Shown in pieces: positions 1 to 12,120 of a DNA stretch of 64,000 bases. The translations under genes were made by a program, and so were the position numbers. Below the pieces are notes generated by a model. It ran no database searches, was not told where the DNA came from, and saw only the letters and a program-made list of their open reading frames with translations. The stretch comes from Amphiura filiformis (Eukaryota > Echinodermata > Ophiuroidea > Amphilepidida > Amphiuridae), in contig NC_092639.1 in NCBI RefSeq assembly GCF_039555335.1, forward strand, positions 35,383,293-35,447,292, written 5' to 3'. The first letter of the stretch is position 1. Each line of letters opens with the position of its first letter.

Positions 1-101
1 GGGCGGCAAACTGTGGGGGGGCAAGAAAAATATTGGGGAAATTCCTCTCTCCGTGGCGCCACCACTGATTAGAGGTTAATAACGGCGATCGGTTATTTGG
101 A

Positions 102-216
102 GGCATTGTGAAAAATCTAAACATTTTGCCTTTGGAACCAAGGAATATCCCGAGGGGAGTAGCCCCGAGGGATATTCCAAGGTCCAAAGCAAAATGTTTA
201 GATTTTTCACAATGCC
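102..216. repeat. Perfect-looking foldback (hairpin) element, arms about 55 bp
   Basis: The sequence from GGCATTGTGAAAAATC reads back as its own complement ending at 216, with only about five unpaired bases at the centre (AGTAG) and one or two small bulges. An outer inverted pair (GAGGTTAATAAC at 72-83, GTTATTAACCTC at 237-248) extends the symmetry. It looks like a foldback MITE. The first 60 bases of the window (GGCGGCAAAC, then GTGGCGCCACCACTG) look like the right end of an unrelated hAT-type relic. Confidence 0.75.
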
Positions 217-1186
217 CGACATATTACCGATGCAAAGTTATTAACCTCATTCATAACTGTCACTTTAATCTCATCACCTTACAAAATAACACAAAATTTT
301 GCTCAAAAGTTGATAAAACTAGATGATTTTTACATCTTCCCTTCCAAAAATCGATCAGGCTAAAACAGGACAACCAATAACAAAAGTGCGTATCACAATC
401 TGCGCAAATATGGTAGCGCGCAATCCAAATACGGCAGCCAGCGCGCGCATTTTGCATTTTACGCATTTTGCCGTCAATTGTGAGATATTAATGACCTCGA
501 TTTGCGTTCGTGTTTTCACAAATAACTAAATGTAATTGGATCGCACACATCGCGTTTATTAATGAGGTTATGAATTGTTATTAAATGATAGATGCTAACC
601 TTTTTCCAAGTACAACTTACTCTGTATATAAATCAATTCAGTTACATGTATGGAATAAAGAGTGACAAATAAACAGCACAACCAAGAGGCGATTTCTCTC
701 TCTCACAGACGGATACTGTAAAAGTGGACAGTTTCACATGATTCATTTTGTTTGAACTTTTTCACTTGTTTTTAATTCACAATTTTAAGCTTTCTTTCTT
801 CAATTGACCTAAAAACAAGGAACATTTTCGCATGTCGTCATTTTCGGGGCAGCTGTTTGCCAGCAAAAGCACAAAAATAAATGTGACCAGATCTGGTCCA
901 ATCAGGCTAAAGTTGGCAATAATAAAACTGAGATATAAGCAAAAAGTCAGGAGGAAAACAATAAAATATATAAGAAAAGGAACAGATAAAAGGTTCATAA
1001 CTTTGCCACCAAATATTCAAGAGATCTGGGGATTCAACATCAGTAATTGTACATGACTGTACTGACTGAGCAAGTTAGCAATGGTAGTAACTCAATTTTC
1101 AAAATTTCCAACTTTGACCTGATGGATCAGTTTGGGTCACAAATGTAACATGAAAATGTCCACCATTACTGTTTTACTGGAGCCGT

Positions 1187-4100
1187 TCATGCATATCTCT
1201 GGTTCTGGTTCGGATTGAACCTCTTCTGTATACCTCTTTTCCTCAATTGACCTCTCCGAGGAATGTTTGTTCCAAACTGTTTCCTTCTCAACTCCTCGGT
1301 ATAAAGAACTTCCGGTTTGACCATACGCTCACATACAGGATTCGCTTTGGCTTCCTCTTTCAGTATAAACCCATTTATTTTTACCCCTCGTGGTTCCCAT
1401 ACATCAAAATCTGCATCGCCGTTTAAGGCATGGTCTGACTGCACACAGTTTTTATAATATCTATTGGTGAGCTTGTGTAACTTATCAACTTCTGCCGCCA
1501 TCTTGTCTCTTCCGTACCTTGCAATTTTCTGCCACAATGTTTGGTTGAAATGCTTGTAGAGCATCACATCGCCTTTGTTCCAGTCTCTGATTCGTTCTCG
1601 ATCCTGCTCGGATAATTTTGTCACAGAGTTTTCATTGCGTGCATTTAATCTAAACACGACTACGTCTTCTAGTGTCCAGCACAGAAGATCCTTTAGTAAA
1701 ATAAGTGATTCTTCAAAGTGTTCTCCTATTATAATCAGACTGAATTTCTCGCTGATTTCATCAATTGCACTTTGCAGTTTTGCCTCATCATTGAATGTTT
1801 CTGCAGGTATGCCATAGTCATAGAGCATATTGTTACGTGTATGCACCGTATTTCTCATTGACTTTGAGTACTTCTCTGGATTAGATAAAAAAATACTTAA
1901 TGCTTGGGGATTATCCACTTTACCCATCCGGTAATCAATTTTGAAATAGGTGAATGCACTTTCAAACACATCTACTGGATCCCGCACGATGCTGATGTAC
2001 ACAGAGTCTTTTGGCATCACCTCTGTGACATCCGGACTAAACCGGGCGTGATGGCAGAATATGTTGTATTTTTCATCTTTTGTATGCAACATATGTTTCT
2101 CTTTATTGAAATAATTAGGATAACCTAGGTGATGACCCATTGGTGGCAAAACGAAGGTGAGATCATGTTTATCGCCATAACGAAGAAATATATTCTGCAC
2201 CGTGCTGCTCCCAGACTTGTGCACTTTAGTAAAGATGATATCCTTCTTTGGTGTACATTCATTACCAGAATTTGAATTCTTCATCGCATACTGAGTTTTT
2301 GTTCTTTTTCCACTTTGTTTACGGTTCTTTTGCCCTTTGTATTCTTGCTGTTCACCATCTTTGTCACCTTCAGATTGAAATTTCAGTTCCGGCCGACTAA
2401 AAAAAAAAAAAAGTAAATACCAACAACAATTTAAACATTGATTATTGTAACATTCATAAAACTAGAATTATGCAGTTCGTAATTAAGGTGGCTCCACACA
2501 AAGGTGTGTAAATACAAATAATACGCAATATGCAAAAGCTCATTAATATTCATAAATATGCAAATAACATGACACAAAACTATACAGCAATGAGCACATC
2601 CGTTATTGTGTATTAAGCTGCAGATTGGATTAATGAAAATGTAGGCAAAATATGCAAATGAGCGCATTAGGCCAAAAAAAAAAAGTTGTTGTGTTGCCCT
2701 CAACCGTCCGGGCCTAAATCCTGAAAAATCAGGGTCGCAATTTTTTTTTTTTTTTTTTGAATGCTGATTTTTACAGATTTGTTCAAAAACTCAATCTTTT
2801 TCACTTAAAATTAATATTTTATTGAAAGACTAGTCTTTAATTGATGTCTAACAGGAATCCAGAAGTCAAAATTGACAAATGTCCCTAATTGAAGAAGCAT
2901 TATTTAATATTTGAGGGAATTTTAAAAACTGAAGGTTTAAAAAAAAAAAAAAAAAAAAAAAATCCGACCGTCCGACCCAAATTTCCCATTTTCCCACTTG
3001 AGGGCAACACAACAATATATTTTTTTTTTTTTTTTTTTTTTTTTGGCCTTATTAACGGCATTAATATTAAAAATATTCATAAATATACAAATCAAATGAC
3101 ACAAAACTATAGACCCTATCCAATACTACGTCACTCTTCCTCATTTAAATAAAATTCTGTCCACCATAAGGTACCACAGGGCAATTTGCACGATAATACA
3201 ATAAAACTAGTGATTGGTATGAATGGCTTTGGAATCAAACTAGGCACCTGTCCCGCTGTCACTTAAAACTTAGAACCAACATGGCTGCCATTTAAATTGT
3301 TATCGTTCGCTTGAATTTATTCGACACGGTCTATACAGCACATCACGCCACCATATATACTACAAGGTCTTAGGTAGGATTTGAAGGTTTGGGTGTGTAA
3401 ATTCAAAAACCTGGATGTGTAAATTAAAGATTTGTGTACAAAGCATACTAGGCCATGTGGGCAAAAACTGGGTGTGCACATACAGATTTAGGTGTGTAAA
3501 ACACTCCTTACATGGCTGGCTCCATAAAAGCTCTTGATATACTATCACAATACCAAGTTTGATATAAAATTGGATGGATTGAGCATGATACCTGAATTTA
3601 TCGGTGGAGCTAGAGTTTTCAAATATCACACGAGACAAAGTCGAGTGTGATATTTGAAAACTCTTTTGAAAACTCTATTTGAGAACTCTATTTTAGCATT
3701 ATTATATCATCAGAATATTTTTGGGTCAAAAACACGATTTTTTGTTTAAAATGTGACTTTGCTTAAAAATGTGATTTCTGGTCAAAAATGTGATTTTGGT
3801 TAAAATGTGTTTTGTTCCAAAATGTGATATGATTTTTGTTTAAAAATATGATTTTAGGTCAAAAATATGATTTTAGGTCAAAAATGTAATTTTTGGTCGA
3901 AAATTTAATTTTTGGTCAAAAATGTCATATTTATACAAAAATGTCATTTTTGGTCAAAAACTGGTCGCTAAATATCAATCATGGTTATGCATGGCGACTT
4001 GTGCACATAAAGTATATGAGCTTGATAACGTATACACTTTTGGAATTATTTGAGACATTTTTGTGCGTTAGTGTTAAACAAATGACAACGTCAAAATTCA

Positions 4101-7091
4101 GTCAATCTTGGCCTCCCCTGTGAGTTTTGGCTTTCTTGCTCTCAACCCTCGATTTATACTGTGTTCATGTTAAAATACTTTTTGAAGGCCAAAAGCGCAC
4201 CTCAAATTTATAAGATTATTAGATATTTGAAGAATAATTGCAGCAAAATCGGCACTTTAAAACCCAGTACAAAGCAGTCAAAATTTACCGGGAATGGCCG
4301 GAACGCACATGATTCATATGCAGCTTCTGGTTTTATTCTAGTAACTAACCTTTGAACTTAACTTTATGAACATCATGAACAAGTGATTCTAACCTGATCT
4401 AATTCCTAAAAACAAATTATCAAAAACAGTAGCGTAGATTTCTTTTTGACATTGGGGTTGGAAAAAAGTCTTAAAGTATAGTGAATCCAGCATCTTTTGG
4501 CGATAGAATAAGTTTATGGTACGCAGGTTGCAGTTTTGGGGCTAAAATGGGCAAATATGAGGTTAATTTGGTCAGAAACCCATATTCAGGTGTCAACATT
4601 GGGAGGATGATTGTATGGACCATCCCCCCTGGCAAAATATTGGGGGGGATAAATCCCCATCCCCAGGATCTATGCCTATGATCAAAAACATCACCGTAAA
4701 ATTTACTACGGTACCGGTAATGGCGGACAGTGCGCAAAAGGCCTATCCAGATTCTGGCTGACGATTACACATGCTCCGGTAAGGAATGACCATGTTAGAA
4801 ATGCTGGATACATATTTGAATGCATGAGAAAAATGCGTTGTTTGCATATTTCAGACCAACCCACATGGTTCTATCAGCATACCTCTAAGCTGAATCGCCC
4901 AATCCAAGAAGTTGAGGCATGGAGCTTGCAGAGTAAAGACTTAGTTTAGTGAGTTTGTGTTTGTCTGCTGCTACAACTGCAAGGTAGTAAGTGTTTACTC
5001 CAGTGTTTGATTTATCAGAAAAATGTTTCTTGCATTTGTGCAGGTAACATAGAAATCTACATGTACAAAGTGAAAGTTACTTGCACACAATTTAACCATA
5101 AAATATAAAGTTTGTGCCGTGAAACTAATCATCTTTTTACAAATGAAAAGTAAAAATTGGTGTCATTTTGTACCGGGGTAAGGGATTGTCATGATCAATC
5201 CAATTGATCATTAGATCTTAATTTTTAATTATCAAGCTCTGCTTATCTAGCATTTTTAATCGCGCCATTTGTTGCATGGTCTTTCAGCGTCCAGCGTGTC
5301 TAAGCTTATGCGAGTATAACAAGCGAGACACGACTGGAACAAGGGTAGCATTAAGGCCCAAAAGTCGGGTTGTTTTCCGTGTTTTTCACTCCAGAGCTTG
5401 CAAAAAATCCAAATACATGGGGTGAAAACTAAATCTCAGGGGTGAAAAATATTTTGCAGTGTAGTCAGGGGTAGGAGTAAGGTCCAAAAGTAGAGGGTCA
5501 AAGTTCACCCCGAGCTTGCACATTCCTAGACTACCCGTAGTCCACTTGCCCATTGTGCATACTCTGGATATTGTATTTAAGCTTAAAACTCTGATTTAAT
5601 TAATGTGTGCACATCTGATCTTTTCAGTCACCCTACTCCCTCTCTTTGTTAGCTTCCCAAGTAGACTACTGACTTTGCCTTGCGGTTAAGATTTTTAACA
5701 CGGGACTCTATGGAGAGTTAGGCCAATTTCTGGCCTAACTAAAATTGGCCATGATGTAATGCATCTTTATATGGATCTACCTTGTGATTGGTCGCCCATA
5801 TCTCGCTATGGTTTAAATCTTCTGGGCCCTGTCTGTCTGTGGTATTTGCGGCGCTTGTGTGTTGACGCGAAAGTTAATCTCTCATCAAACATCTAGCGTG
5901 TACTTGTGGTTAATGGACTGATAAACAAGTATGCTTGACAGTGTGTTTTAGAGAGCAAAGTCCAGGGGTAAAGTTCTGCTTACAATTCAAAGTCCATAGT
6001 CAAATTTTCCGGGTTCGCTATCAATATTGGTAGATTCCAAAATCAGAATTGTTCAGTATTAAAGTGAGCCATTATAATTATGCAAGATAATGTTGCATTC
6101 AATTACTTTTATTGTCACTAATCATCTGATATTTTTAACTCTTTATGACCATTTTACTATTGAATACTTTAATTTTAATAAACATCAGTATAATTTTGAG
6201 TTCAACGAAATGGGTTCATCATGACTAATAATAACATATTTTTAATAAAATTCGACTATGGCATAGTCTAGCACATTCCCAATATTATATGGAGGGTGAA
6301 ATTTTAATTTATTTTTTAATTTAGGGGTCATTCACCCCGATCGGGGTTAACGCTACCCCTGGACTGGAATCAATTCTAATTGTTTTGAGGGAAAGAAAAA
6401 GGAGCATTCTTTGATTCGGGTTTAAAGAGAGCAGTCACATATTTTAAGCAGCTATTAGCTGAAGTGAACTTTGAAGATTCATGTATACTCACATCGAATA
6501 TTAAGATGTTTATACATTGATATTATTTATGAACTATGAAGTATAGAAATCTACACGTTGCGTCTAGATTCTTTATTGTCTAAGTAATTGAATAATGACA
6601 CCTCATCGACTCCCTCTCCAAGGCTAGCCTAAACCTCGAACCAAATTATCAGTATCACAGGGCCTTCTTTCTTTGAAACATTGTATGTGCAGGTACATTT
6701 GAAAAGTTACCTGCACATAATTAAAGTCACCTGCATGTGCAGGCGTGCAGGTGGTAAATCAAACACTGGTTTACAATGTACTCTCTCTGGAAACTGGACA
6801 TATATGAATTTCTCCAATGTAATTTTGTTCAGTGAAATTGTATAGTAAATTCCCTGGGCATTTATCGATTTTCTCAGACCACCGTCATGCTGCGTTTTTT
6901 TGGGGGGGCTTTGGGCGCCAGCCTCCGGGTAAAAGCAGGCGCGCCAAAATAAAGGGGCGGCAGAAGAAGAAGGGGCGGCAAAAACAGGGGCGGCAAAAAG
7001 AATTAGTAAATAAAAAAAAGGGCGGAAAAAAAACGCATCAAAAATTTTGAAAAAAATGGTACTATGTATATATCAAAATGTGGCTGCTTTT

Positions 7092-7137
<46 letters not shown>

Positions 7138-8342
7138 CTTTTTTTTTTTTTTTTTGTTTTCACTTTTGTGGGCGACCACGATACGCCACTGACCGTCTAC
7201 TGTTCAATACACACAAAGCAATGCAAACAACATTTCTATTGTTTGATACAAAATTCCGCACACACAGCGCTACTGGATCGGAAAACAGTTGGAAATTGTT
7301 GAACATACTTTTTTGTTTTTTCGTCTTAGCCCCCCAAGAATTTATTTTTATGACATTTCAAAACAACAGTAAATAGTAAATACATACACATTTTCAGTTT
7401 TCTGTACATATAATATTGTGTATATATCTGCATTTAAGGTTGTTTTGATCGGAGAAAGCCGAGTCCCGTGGCCGAGTTTGTAAGCAATTTGTGCACCCAT
7501 GCAAACGCTATGGAAATTGCTGATATTACGCCGCTTCGTATTGGTTAATATTTTGAGATTTACAATTTGACGGTGCTTTATTTTAACCAATCAGAAATAA
7601 TTTTATATCGGCATTTGCCTAAGATTGTCAGTAAAATGATAGGGCTTTCGTCCAAAATAAATAATACACGCCAGAGTATTTATACACAGAGGAGGCTAGT
7701 CACCATCCATGGACTAAAAATGATCACGCCACAGGAAATTTGGCGAAATTTGGAACAGAAGAAATTAAAATGACGGCGGATTTTATAATAAATATAAATT
7801 TTATACTACAAGATCGGTGACAAACTAAGCTTCAACAAACCCTTTTCGTCCATGAAAAAAGACCTTTCCATTCAAAAGAATGGCCTAAAAACCGTGCAAA
7901 ATCGGCTATTTTTCAACTTTTTCAAGCCTTTTCTGACCCGAAAACAAGTCGCGCTGAAAATGAAGCTTGAGTGAACACGACAAATTGATATGTGCACCAA
8001 ATGGATCATTCTTCCTCCCAAATTGGCCCAATTTTGGCTCAGTATTAACTCAGTAATTGGGGCAGATGAATATTTTGAATTCTTCTAGGATAAGGATGAG
8101 TGACAAAACAACCAAAAAGCTTTATCCTATAATCCTGCATTGTGAACAGATTGAATATTAGCTACTTTTCAATAATGTTAATAAAAAATTAAAAAACACA
8201 CCTGCTGTAAATTAAAATAAGCTTACCTGTTCTTTCCCCGTTCACGTTCCTTGTCAATGTTATCATTGAGAATGTACAGTGCTACGATGGAAATCAAGCA
8301 AAACGCCAAGACAACGATATAACGGGTTGACGTCCTCATCAT
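1187..8342 (-). CDS. Galactose 3-O-sulfotransferase (Gal3ST family), two coding exons
   Basis: Golgi type II enzyme that transfers sulfate from PAPS to the 3-OH of galactose on glycolipids or glycoproteins. Exon 1 is 8227-8342 and exon 2 is 1187-2396. The donor reads AACAG/GTAAGC, and the acceptor is a T-run followed by AG just above 2396. The junction (phase 2) keeps the frame, giving 441 residues, close to the usual 420-490 for the family. Residues 8-25 form a hydrophobic signal anchor after a short basic N-terminus, and a charged stem follows. The 5'-phosphosulfate loop (TKVHKSGSSTVQNIF, about residues 95-109) and the 3'-phosphate-binding motif (SIVRDPVDVFESAF, about 174-187) are both intact. 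A glycosylation sequon NQT lies in the C-terminal half. The substrate cannot be told from sequence, so I do not choose among Gal3ST1-4. The 5.8-kb intron is full of transposons. The fold and motifs are seen directly; the localisation follows from the family. Confidence 0.9.
2684..3017. repeat. MITE with TIRs reading TTGTTGTGTTGCCCTCAA, A/T-run rich
   Basis: TTGTTGTGTTGCCCTCAA opens the element and its exact complement closes it. The symmetry continues outward through A/T runs to AGGCC/GGCCT. Direct repeats of about 42 bp containing GACACAAAACTATA lie outside it at about 2552-2595 and 3067-3112. It sits in intron 1 of the sulfotransferase gene. Confidence 0.6.
3613..3663. repeat. 51-bp hairpin with perfect 19-bp arms
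   Basis: GAGTTTTCAAATATCACAC pairs perfectly with the complementary run ending at 3663, around a 13-bp loop. It lies directly before a degenerate short-period repeat. Confidence 0.75.
3718..3962. repeat. Degenerate 17-20 bp minisatellite (TTTTGGTCAAAAATGTGA)
   Basis: The phrase TTTNGGTCAAAAATGTGAT recurs about a dozen times with small changes in spacing and sequence. It is AT-rich and non-coding. Confidence 0.65.
4549..4690. repeat. Dispersed repeat, hAT-type right end; inverted copy at 14955-15115
   Basis: The block GACCATCCCCCCTGGCAAAA, then GATCTATGCCTATG, recurs in opposite orientation at about 14955-15115. The end resembles the GGCGTAGATC tips of hAT-like non-autonomous elements. I cannot fix outer boundaries or a target duplication. 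Confidence 0.45.
5001..6768. mobile_element. Non-autonomous hAT-like element (outer), TIR CAGTGTTTGATTTA
   Basis: CAGTGTTTGATTTATC at the left is matched by the complement of CAGTGTTTGATTTACC at the right. The flanking 8-mers GTTTACTC and GTTTACAA agree at 6 of 8 bases, consistent with an aged 8-bp hAT duplication. Subterminal GTGCAGGTAACAT and TTACCTGCACAT phrases occur near both ends. No transposase is present. A second hAT-like element (5340-6361) is inserted within it. Confidence 0.65.
5340..6361. mobile_element. Non-autonomous hAT-like element with exact 8-bp TSD, nested
   Basis: The element begins CAAGGGTAGCATTAA and ends TTAACGCTACCCCTG. The target duplication GACTGGAA is exact at 5332-5339 and 6362-6369. 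Eight-base duplications with CA..TG tips are the hAT pattern. The interior is AT-rich and has no open frame. It interrupts the older element at 5001-6768. Confidence 0.8.
6895..7190. repeat. hAT-type relic with GGGGCGGCAAAAAG phrases and a long T-run
   Basis: Several GGGGCGGCA(A)AAA phrases are followed by a run of about 60 T interrupted by single bases (about 7095-7155), and then GATACGCCACTG, which resembles a hAT terminus. Related GGGGCGGCAGAAGGACGGC text occurs at 29440-29560 and at the left edge of the window. Boundaries are unclear. Confidence 0.4.
8227..8342 (-). CDS. First coding exon of the Gal3ST gene (signal anchor)
   Basis: Two adjacent ATG codons open this exon, at 8342 and 8339. 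It encodes a short basic tail, a hydrophobic run (YIVVLAFCLISIVALYIL) and then NDNIDKERERGKN before the GTAAGC donor. This is the expected N-terminus of a Golgi sulfotransferase, and the phase matches the distant catalytic exon exactly. The exon has only 38 full codons and is easy to miss. Confidence 0.85.
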
Positions 8343-8962
8343 TGTCACCTTTGCCCTAACCGCATTCTTTGCAACTGAATTTGAATACGGAGAGGTGGAA
8401 TTTACTTGAGTAATACTGCAAGAAGTGACACTATTTTACAGTAAGCTTACGTGTTTTTCGGTCATTGCAGTTGTTTCGTGGAGATATTAACAGCATCAAC
8501 TCTAGAGACCTAATTGCCACCTACTGATTGTACTAGCGATCAGTAAAAGGAACTGATCACCAGTTACAACTTAAAAATACATACGAGACTACTAAATTAA
8601 CCAAAAGATGGCGCAAATCTTTTTAGTTTTTTAGTTTGCATCCAGGCAGGTCTGCATCCAGAGAGGGCCTGAATTTGAATCAGGGAAGGTAAAAAGAAAG
8701 AAAGGAGAAGAAAAATAATTATATTGAACAGAACAAAATCCAGAATTTAAGGTGGTATTGGAGGCATTTTTTAGAAATTAGGAAATGCTTTGAGCATGTC
8801 TTAAACAGATTCATTGAATAGGGTAAAGTACACTGATCAATAGGGCCTACGGTATGTCTTTTGTTTATAGGACAATCCTAAAACCCCAATTATATTGCCT
8901 CCTGTTGTTTTTGTCAATAAATCAATATAGTTAATGAGCTAAGGACTGAAAAGGCTCATTAA

Positions 8963-9299
8963 AGGAGGATTTCGTGATCCTAGCATCCTCTTTTTATGAC
9001 ATTTTCAGTAGATATCCACGAAAAAAGCTTATTTCCAAAATTTCAGTTGATTCCGATTTTGCGTTTGCGAGTTATGCATGATTATGTGTATTACACTGCT
9101 CCATAGACAATGTGTTGTAATTTCGTTCTGGTGCACCAGAACGAAATTCAAATTTGGCGATATTTTTGCTAAACGAATTAATCTGCAAGAAATATTTGGT
9201 ACATAAACATTATGTAGCCAGAGGTATCCAGTGGTGTAAAAATCTCAACTTTTTTTGGGAAAAGTGGGGGGATGAGGCTGTGGATCACGAAGTGCCCCT
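8963..9299. mobile_element. TTAA-flanked MITE, family T2 (copy 1)
   Basis: TTAA at 8959-8962 and 9300-9303 flank a 337-bp element that starts AGGAGGATTTCGTGATCC and ends GGATCACGAAGTGCCCCT. The same family is present in inverted orientation at 28120-28458. A perfect 30-bp palindrome occupies 9119-9148. TTAA duplication points to the piggyBac or Kolobok groups. It is non-coding. Confidence 0.75.
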
Positions 9300-9378
9300 T
9301 TAATATGCATTTTTTGCCAATATTTTGCTAAATCAATGCATAAATGTTCCGGGTAGTTTAATTTTATGATATGAGGTA

Positions 9379-9970
9379 CCGTAAAATGGGGTAACTTCGG
9401 TCAGCGGGGTAACTTTGGTCGGTCAAATATATTTTTTTAAATGGTCATATTTTCGTACAGCAATATTGTTTTTAGTCATATTTGGTGTCAATTTGTTAAG
9501 AAATATGTTTGGAAGAACTAATAGTCGCTCATGTGTAATTTCCTTGAAATTTACGAAAAAAAGCGGGATTTTTGACCAAAAATCAGCATTTTTTACATTT
9601 TTTCAGAAAAAATAAAATCGATATTTGTGAGCAAGGATGTGTGTTTGATTAATTTTGCAGGGTGTCAAATGTCACAAAAAACAACAACTTGCCCATATTC
9701 AGCGAAGATCAATTTTTTTTATTTTTTTTCCTTCATGGAATGTAATACTGTGACCAAAGTTGCCCCAAAGGCGGGGTAACTTTGGTCCGGTCATTTAGAA
9801 CCCCTAGGGCACCCTTACAAAATTAATAAAAAATCTTTTTCAGCTTCAAGGTGTAGAAGGGAACCCTAATGTCACAAAAAAGAGTTAATTAGAAATATAA
9901 TTGGTTTTCTTTGGAAGCAGTGCATGGTTTAAAAACTCTGAAAAGTGCCCAAAGTTACCCCATTTTACGG
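9379..9970. mobile_element. TA-flanked element E1 with repeated GGGGTAACTTTGGTC phrases
   Basis: TIR CCGTAAAATGGGGTAACTT is present at both ends with TA on each side (9377-9378, 9971-9972). The phrase GGGGTAACTTTGGTC or its complement recurs at 9405 and near 9760-9785. The element is 592 bp with no transposase frame. TA duplication fits Tc1/mariner-type integration. Confidence 0.7.
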
Positions 9971-10027
9971 TACATCCTATAGCTGTAGGGCCTACCGTAC
10001 CTCTTTTCTTATCATAAATAACGAACC

Positions 10028-10996
10028 GCTTGTCTTGGGTCACTGAAATTCCAGTGTAGTATTTCGATTCCTTGCCCCTATAATACGGATACATTTTGTT
10101 ACCACTGTGTTATTAGTTTTTGAGAAAAATGCAAAAATAGGGTAGCTGCAGGTAATATGGGACAGCAGGTTATATGGGACACCTGTTTTCATTTTAACAA
10201 AAGTAGCTTAGAGAAGGTACACACTTTAAGTTGATTTGTTAAGTGTTTAGAGACATCAATTGTGCTTCTAGAAATGCAGTTTTGGAGTCTGTGTATCAAA
10301 CTCTTGGAAATCAATGCCAAAAGAGTGAAATTGCCCAAAATTTACGTCGTTTTTTTGGCCTGATATAAAATCAATGACGCCACATTTTATGATTGTGTAT
10401 CCAAATACTCTGGTACTGAGGGTGCATTTGTCACTTTTTATGATCTTTAGGTGATGGGTTAAGCTTATCAGCAGGTAAAATTCCACTGAAAAGTGGCACT
10501 TTCCTTTATAAATGATTATTTTCTCTGATTTTCAACTGAATGGGTGCAGGTAATATGGGACACATAGGAAATTGTGTGCATTGTCAATGCGAAAAGCAAA
10601 ACTATTTAGAAAATTGAATTTTCTTGTTGAAATTTGCATTTAACATTCAAAATCATGTAACAAAATGTTTTTAGAACAAAAGAGTGATTTTCTGAACATT
10701 TTGATTTTCACCATAGAGATAACACAGTGTCCCATATTACCTGCACATGCAGGTAATATGGGACACTTGACGATGACGTCATTTTGACGTCATAGCGTCC
10801 AAACAAACATAAAAACAAGATAACATTGCCTGTTTTATTAATCTTAAAGGACAGGTTGTTCATCATAACAATCTCTTTTGGGCATATCTTCTATAGTTTT
10901 TATGCACATAAGCTAAACGTCCTTAATGGTCCCATATTACCTGCAGGTACCCTACTAGTAGAGACAAATTTATAGGGGTGTAGTACTCCCTTAAAG
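10028..10996. repeat. Old diverged copy of TTAA family T1, interrupted by E2
   Basis: The text at 10028-10139 (including CCTTGCCCCTATAATACGG and GAGAAAAATGCAAAAATA) and at 10957-10996 (ending AGGGGTGTAGTACTCCCTTAA) corresponds, with divergence, to the right half of the T1 element seen cleanly at 40747-41098. E2 separates the two pieces. Confidence 0.55.
10140..10952. mobile_element. TA-flanked element E2 with repeated GCAGGTAATATGGGACAC phrases
   Basis: The left end GGGTAGCTGCAGGTAATATG matches the complement of the right end (GGGTACCTGCAGGTAATATG). TA lies on both sides (10138-10139, 10953-10954). The phrase GGTAATATGGGACA recurs at least five times in both orientations, including a back-to-back pair at 10731-10770. 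The element is 813 bp and non-coding. Confidence 0.7.
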
Positions 10997-12120
10997 CAAA
11001 ATATTGAATATGAATCGACTCAATAAAAAATAGGAGAGAGAAACCAAATTGGAATTGAATTAAAACAAATTATGAAGTGGAGAATCGAATTGGAATTGAA
11101 TCTGAATAAGTTTAGCCATGTTAGCAGCAACTGAATTGAATTTGAATCGAATTGCATGAAATCAAAAACCTGAATCGAAATAACACTATAGTCTTTAAGA
11201 CCTGTGAAGTGCTGCATCAGATTGACACACCAACAGTCAAAATCAAGGGTCTTAATCTTGACTTTCTGGTTAATCGCCTGAAGAAAACCAGACATGTAAG
11301 GAAGTAGCGATTTAGGGCCGGGTCTTTTGCTGAAATGACCAAAGTTAAGGGTCTTTCGGAGCTCTACTTTGGTCAAATTAGTGCCTCTGCGGAGCACACC
11401 GACATCGCCTGGCTAATAATTACTTTGTCAGCAGAGATACTAAAATAAATACCCGGGATCGATACATGTGAATTTGCTATGCACGAGTTTGATATGAGAA
11501 GAAAATCTTTGGATACCGGGTAGAAAATGATGAATATCAGGCTCCGTAAATGATTTCGTATAAAGAAACCAGATGTGGTTCCTTGCACTTGAAATATATA
11601 TTTTGAACAGATATGATAGTCGTTAGCTTGCGTCTTGAGAGAGTAGCTTGCGTCTTGAGTCAAAAACTGACAATAATTCTGATTTATATGTGCCGAATTA
11701 TATAGCGCAGTGTATAGGCCAATCGTGGAGGTAATCTAAAAGCATATGACCTATGGCGTCATGCTCGACTGAAACACAGCGATGTCAGTCACCGAGCTAA
11801 TCGGGGCTACTGTCAGTAGCCTATAGTCACATGTCCTTCGGCCCATTATGCGGCTCAAAACTATTAAAAAGGTCGATACAAAATGGCCATGCGTGGCGGT
11901 GGATTCAACCTACCATGGCGATTTCTGCCATGAAGATATCGGGGCGATGACACTGTGCGGAGCTGCAACCAAAAAGGGGAGTCTTTTCGGGGAACATAGG
12001 CCTTCAACTCAAGTTTGGTTTGCGGTAGAGGGTGTGTCGCTGAGAATTTGAAAGTGGACCTATCAATGCAATACCAATCCCCCCTCAGTTTTGGAGAAAT
12101 TAAAAAGATTTGGGTACAAA
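10997..12120. other. No gene recognised; cryptic GAATTGAAT repeats then unique sequence
   Basis: Positions 11004-11175 hold degenerate repeats of GAATTGAATTGAATCGAA type. The rest looks unique, with no splice-consistent coding frame of recognisable family. Confidence 0.4.
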
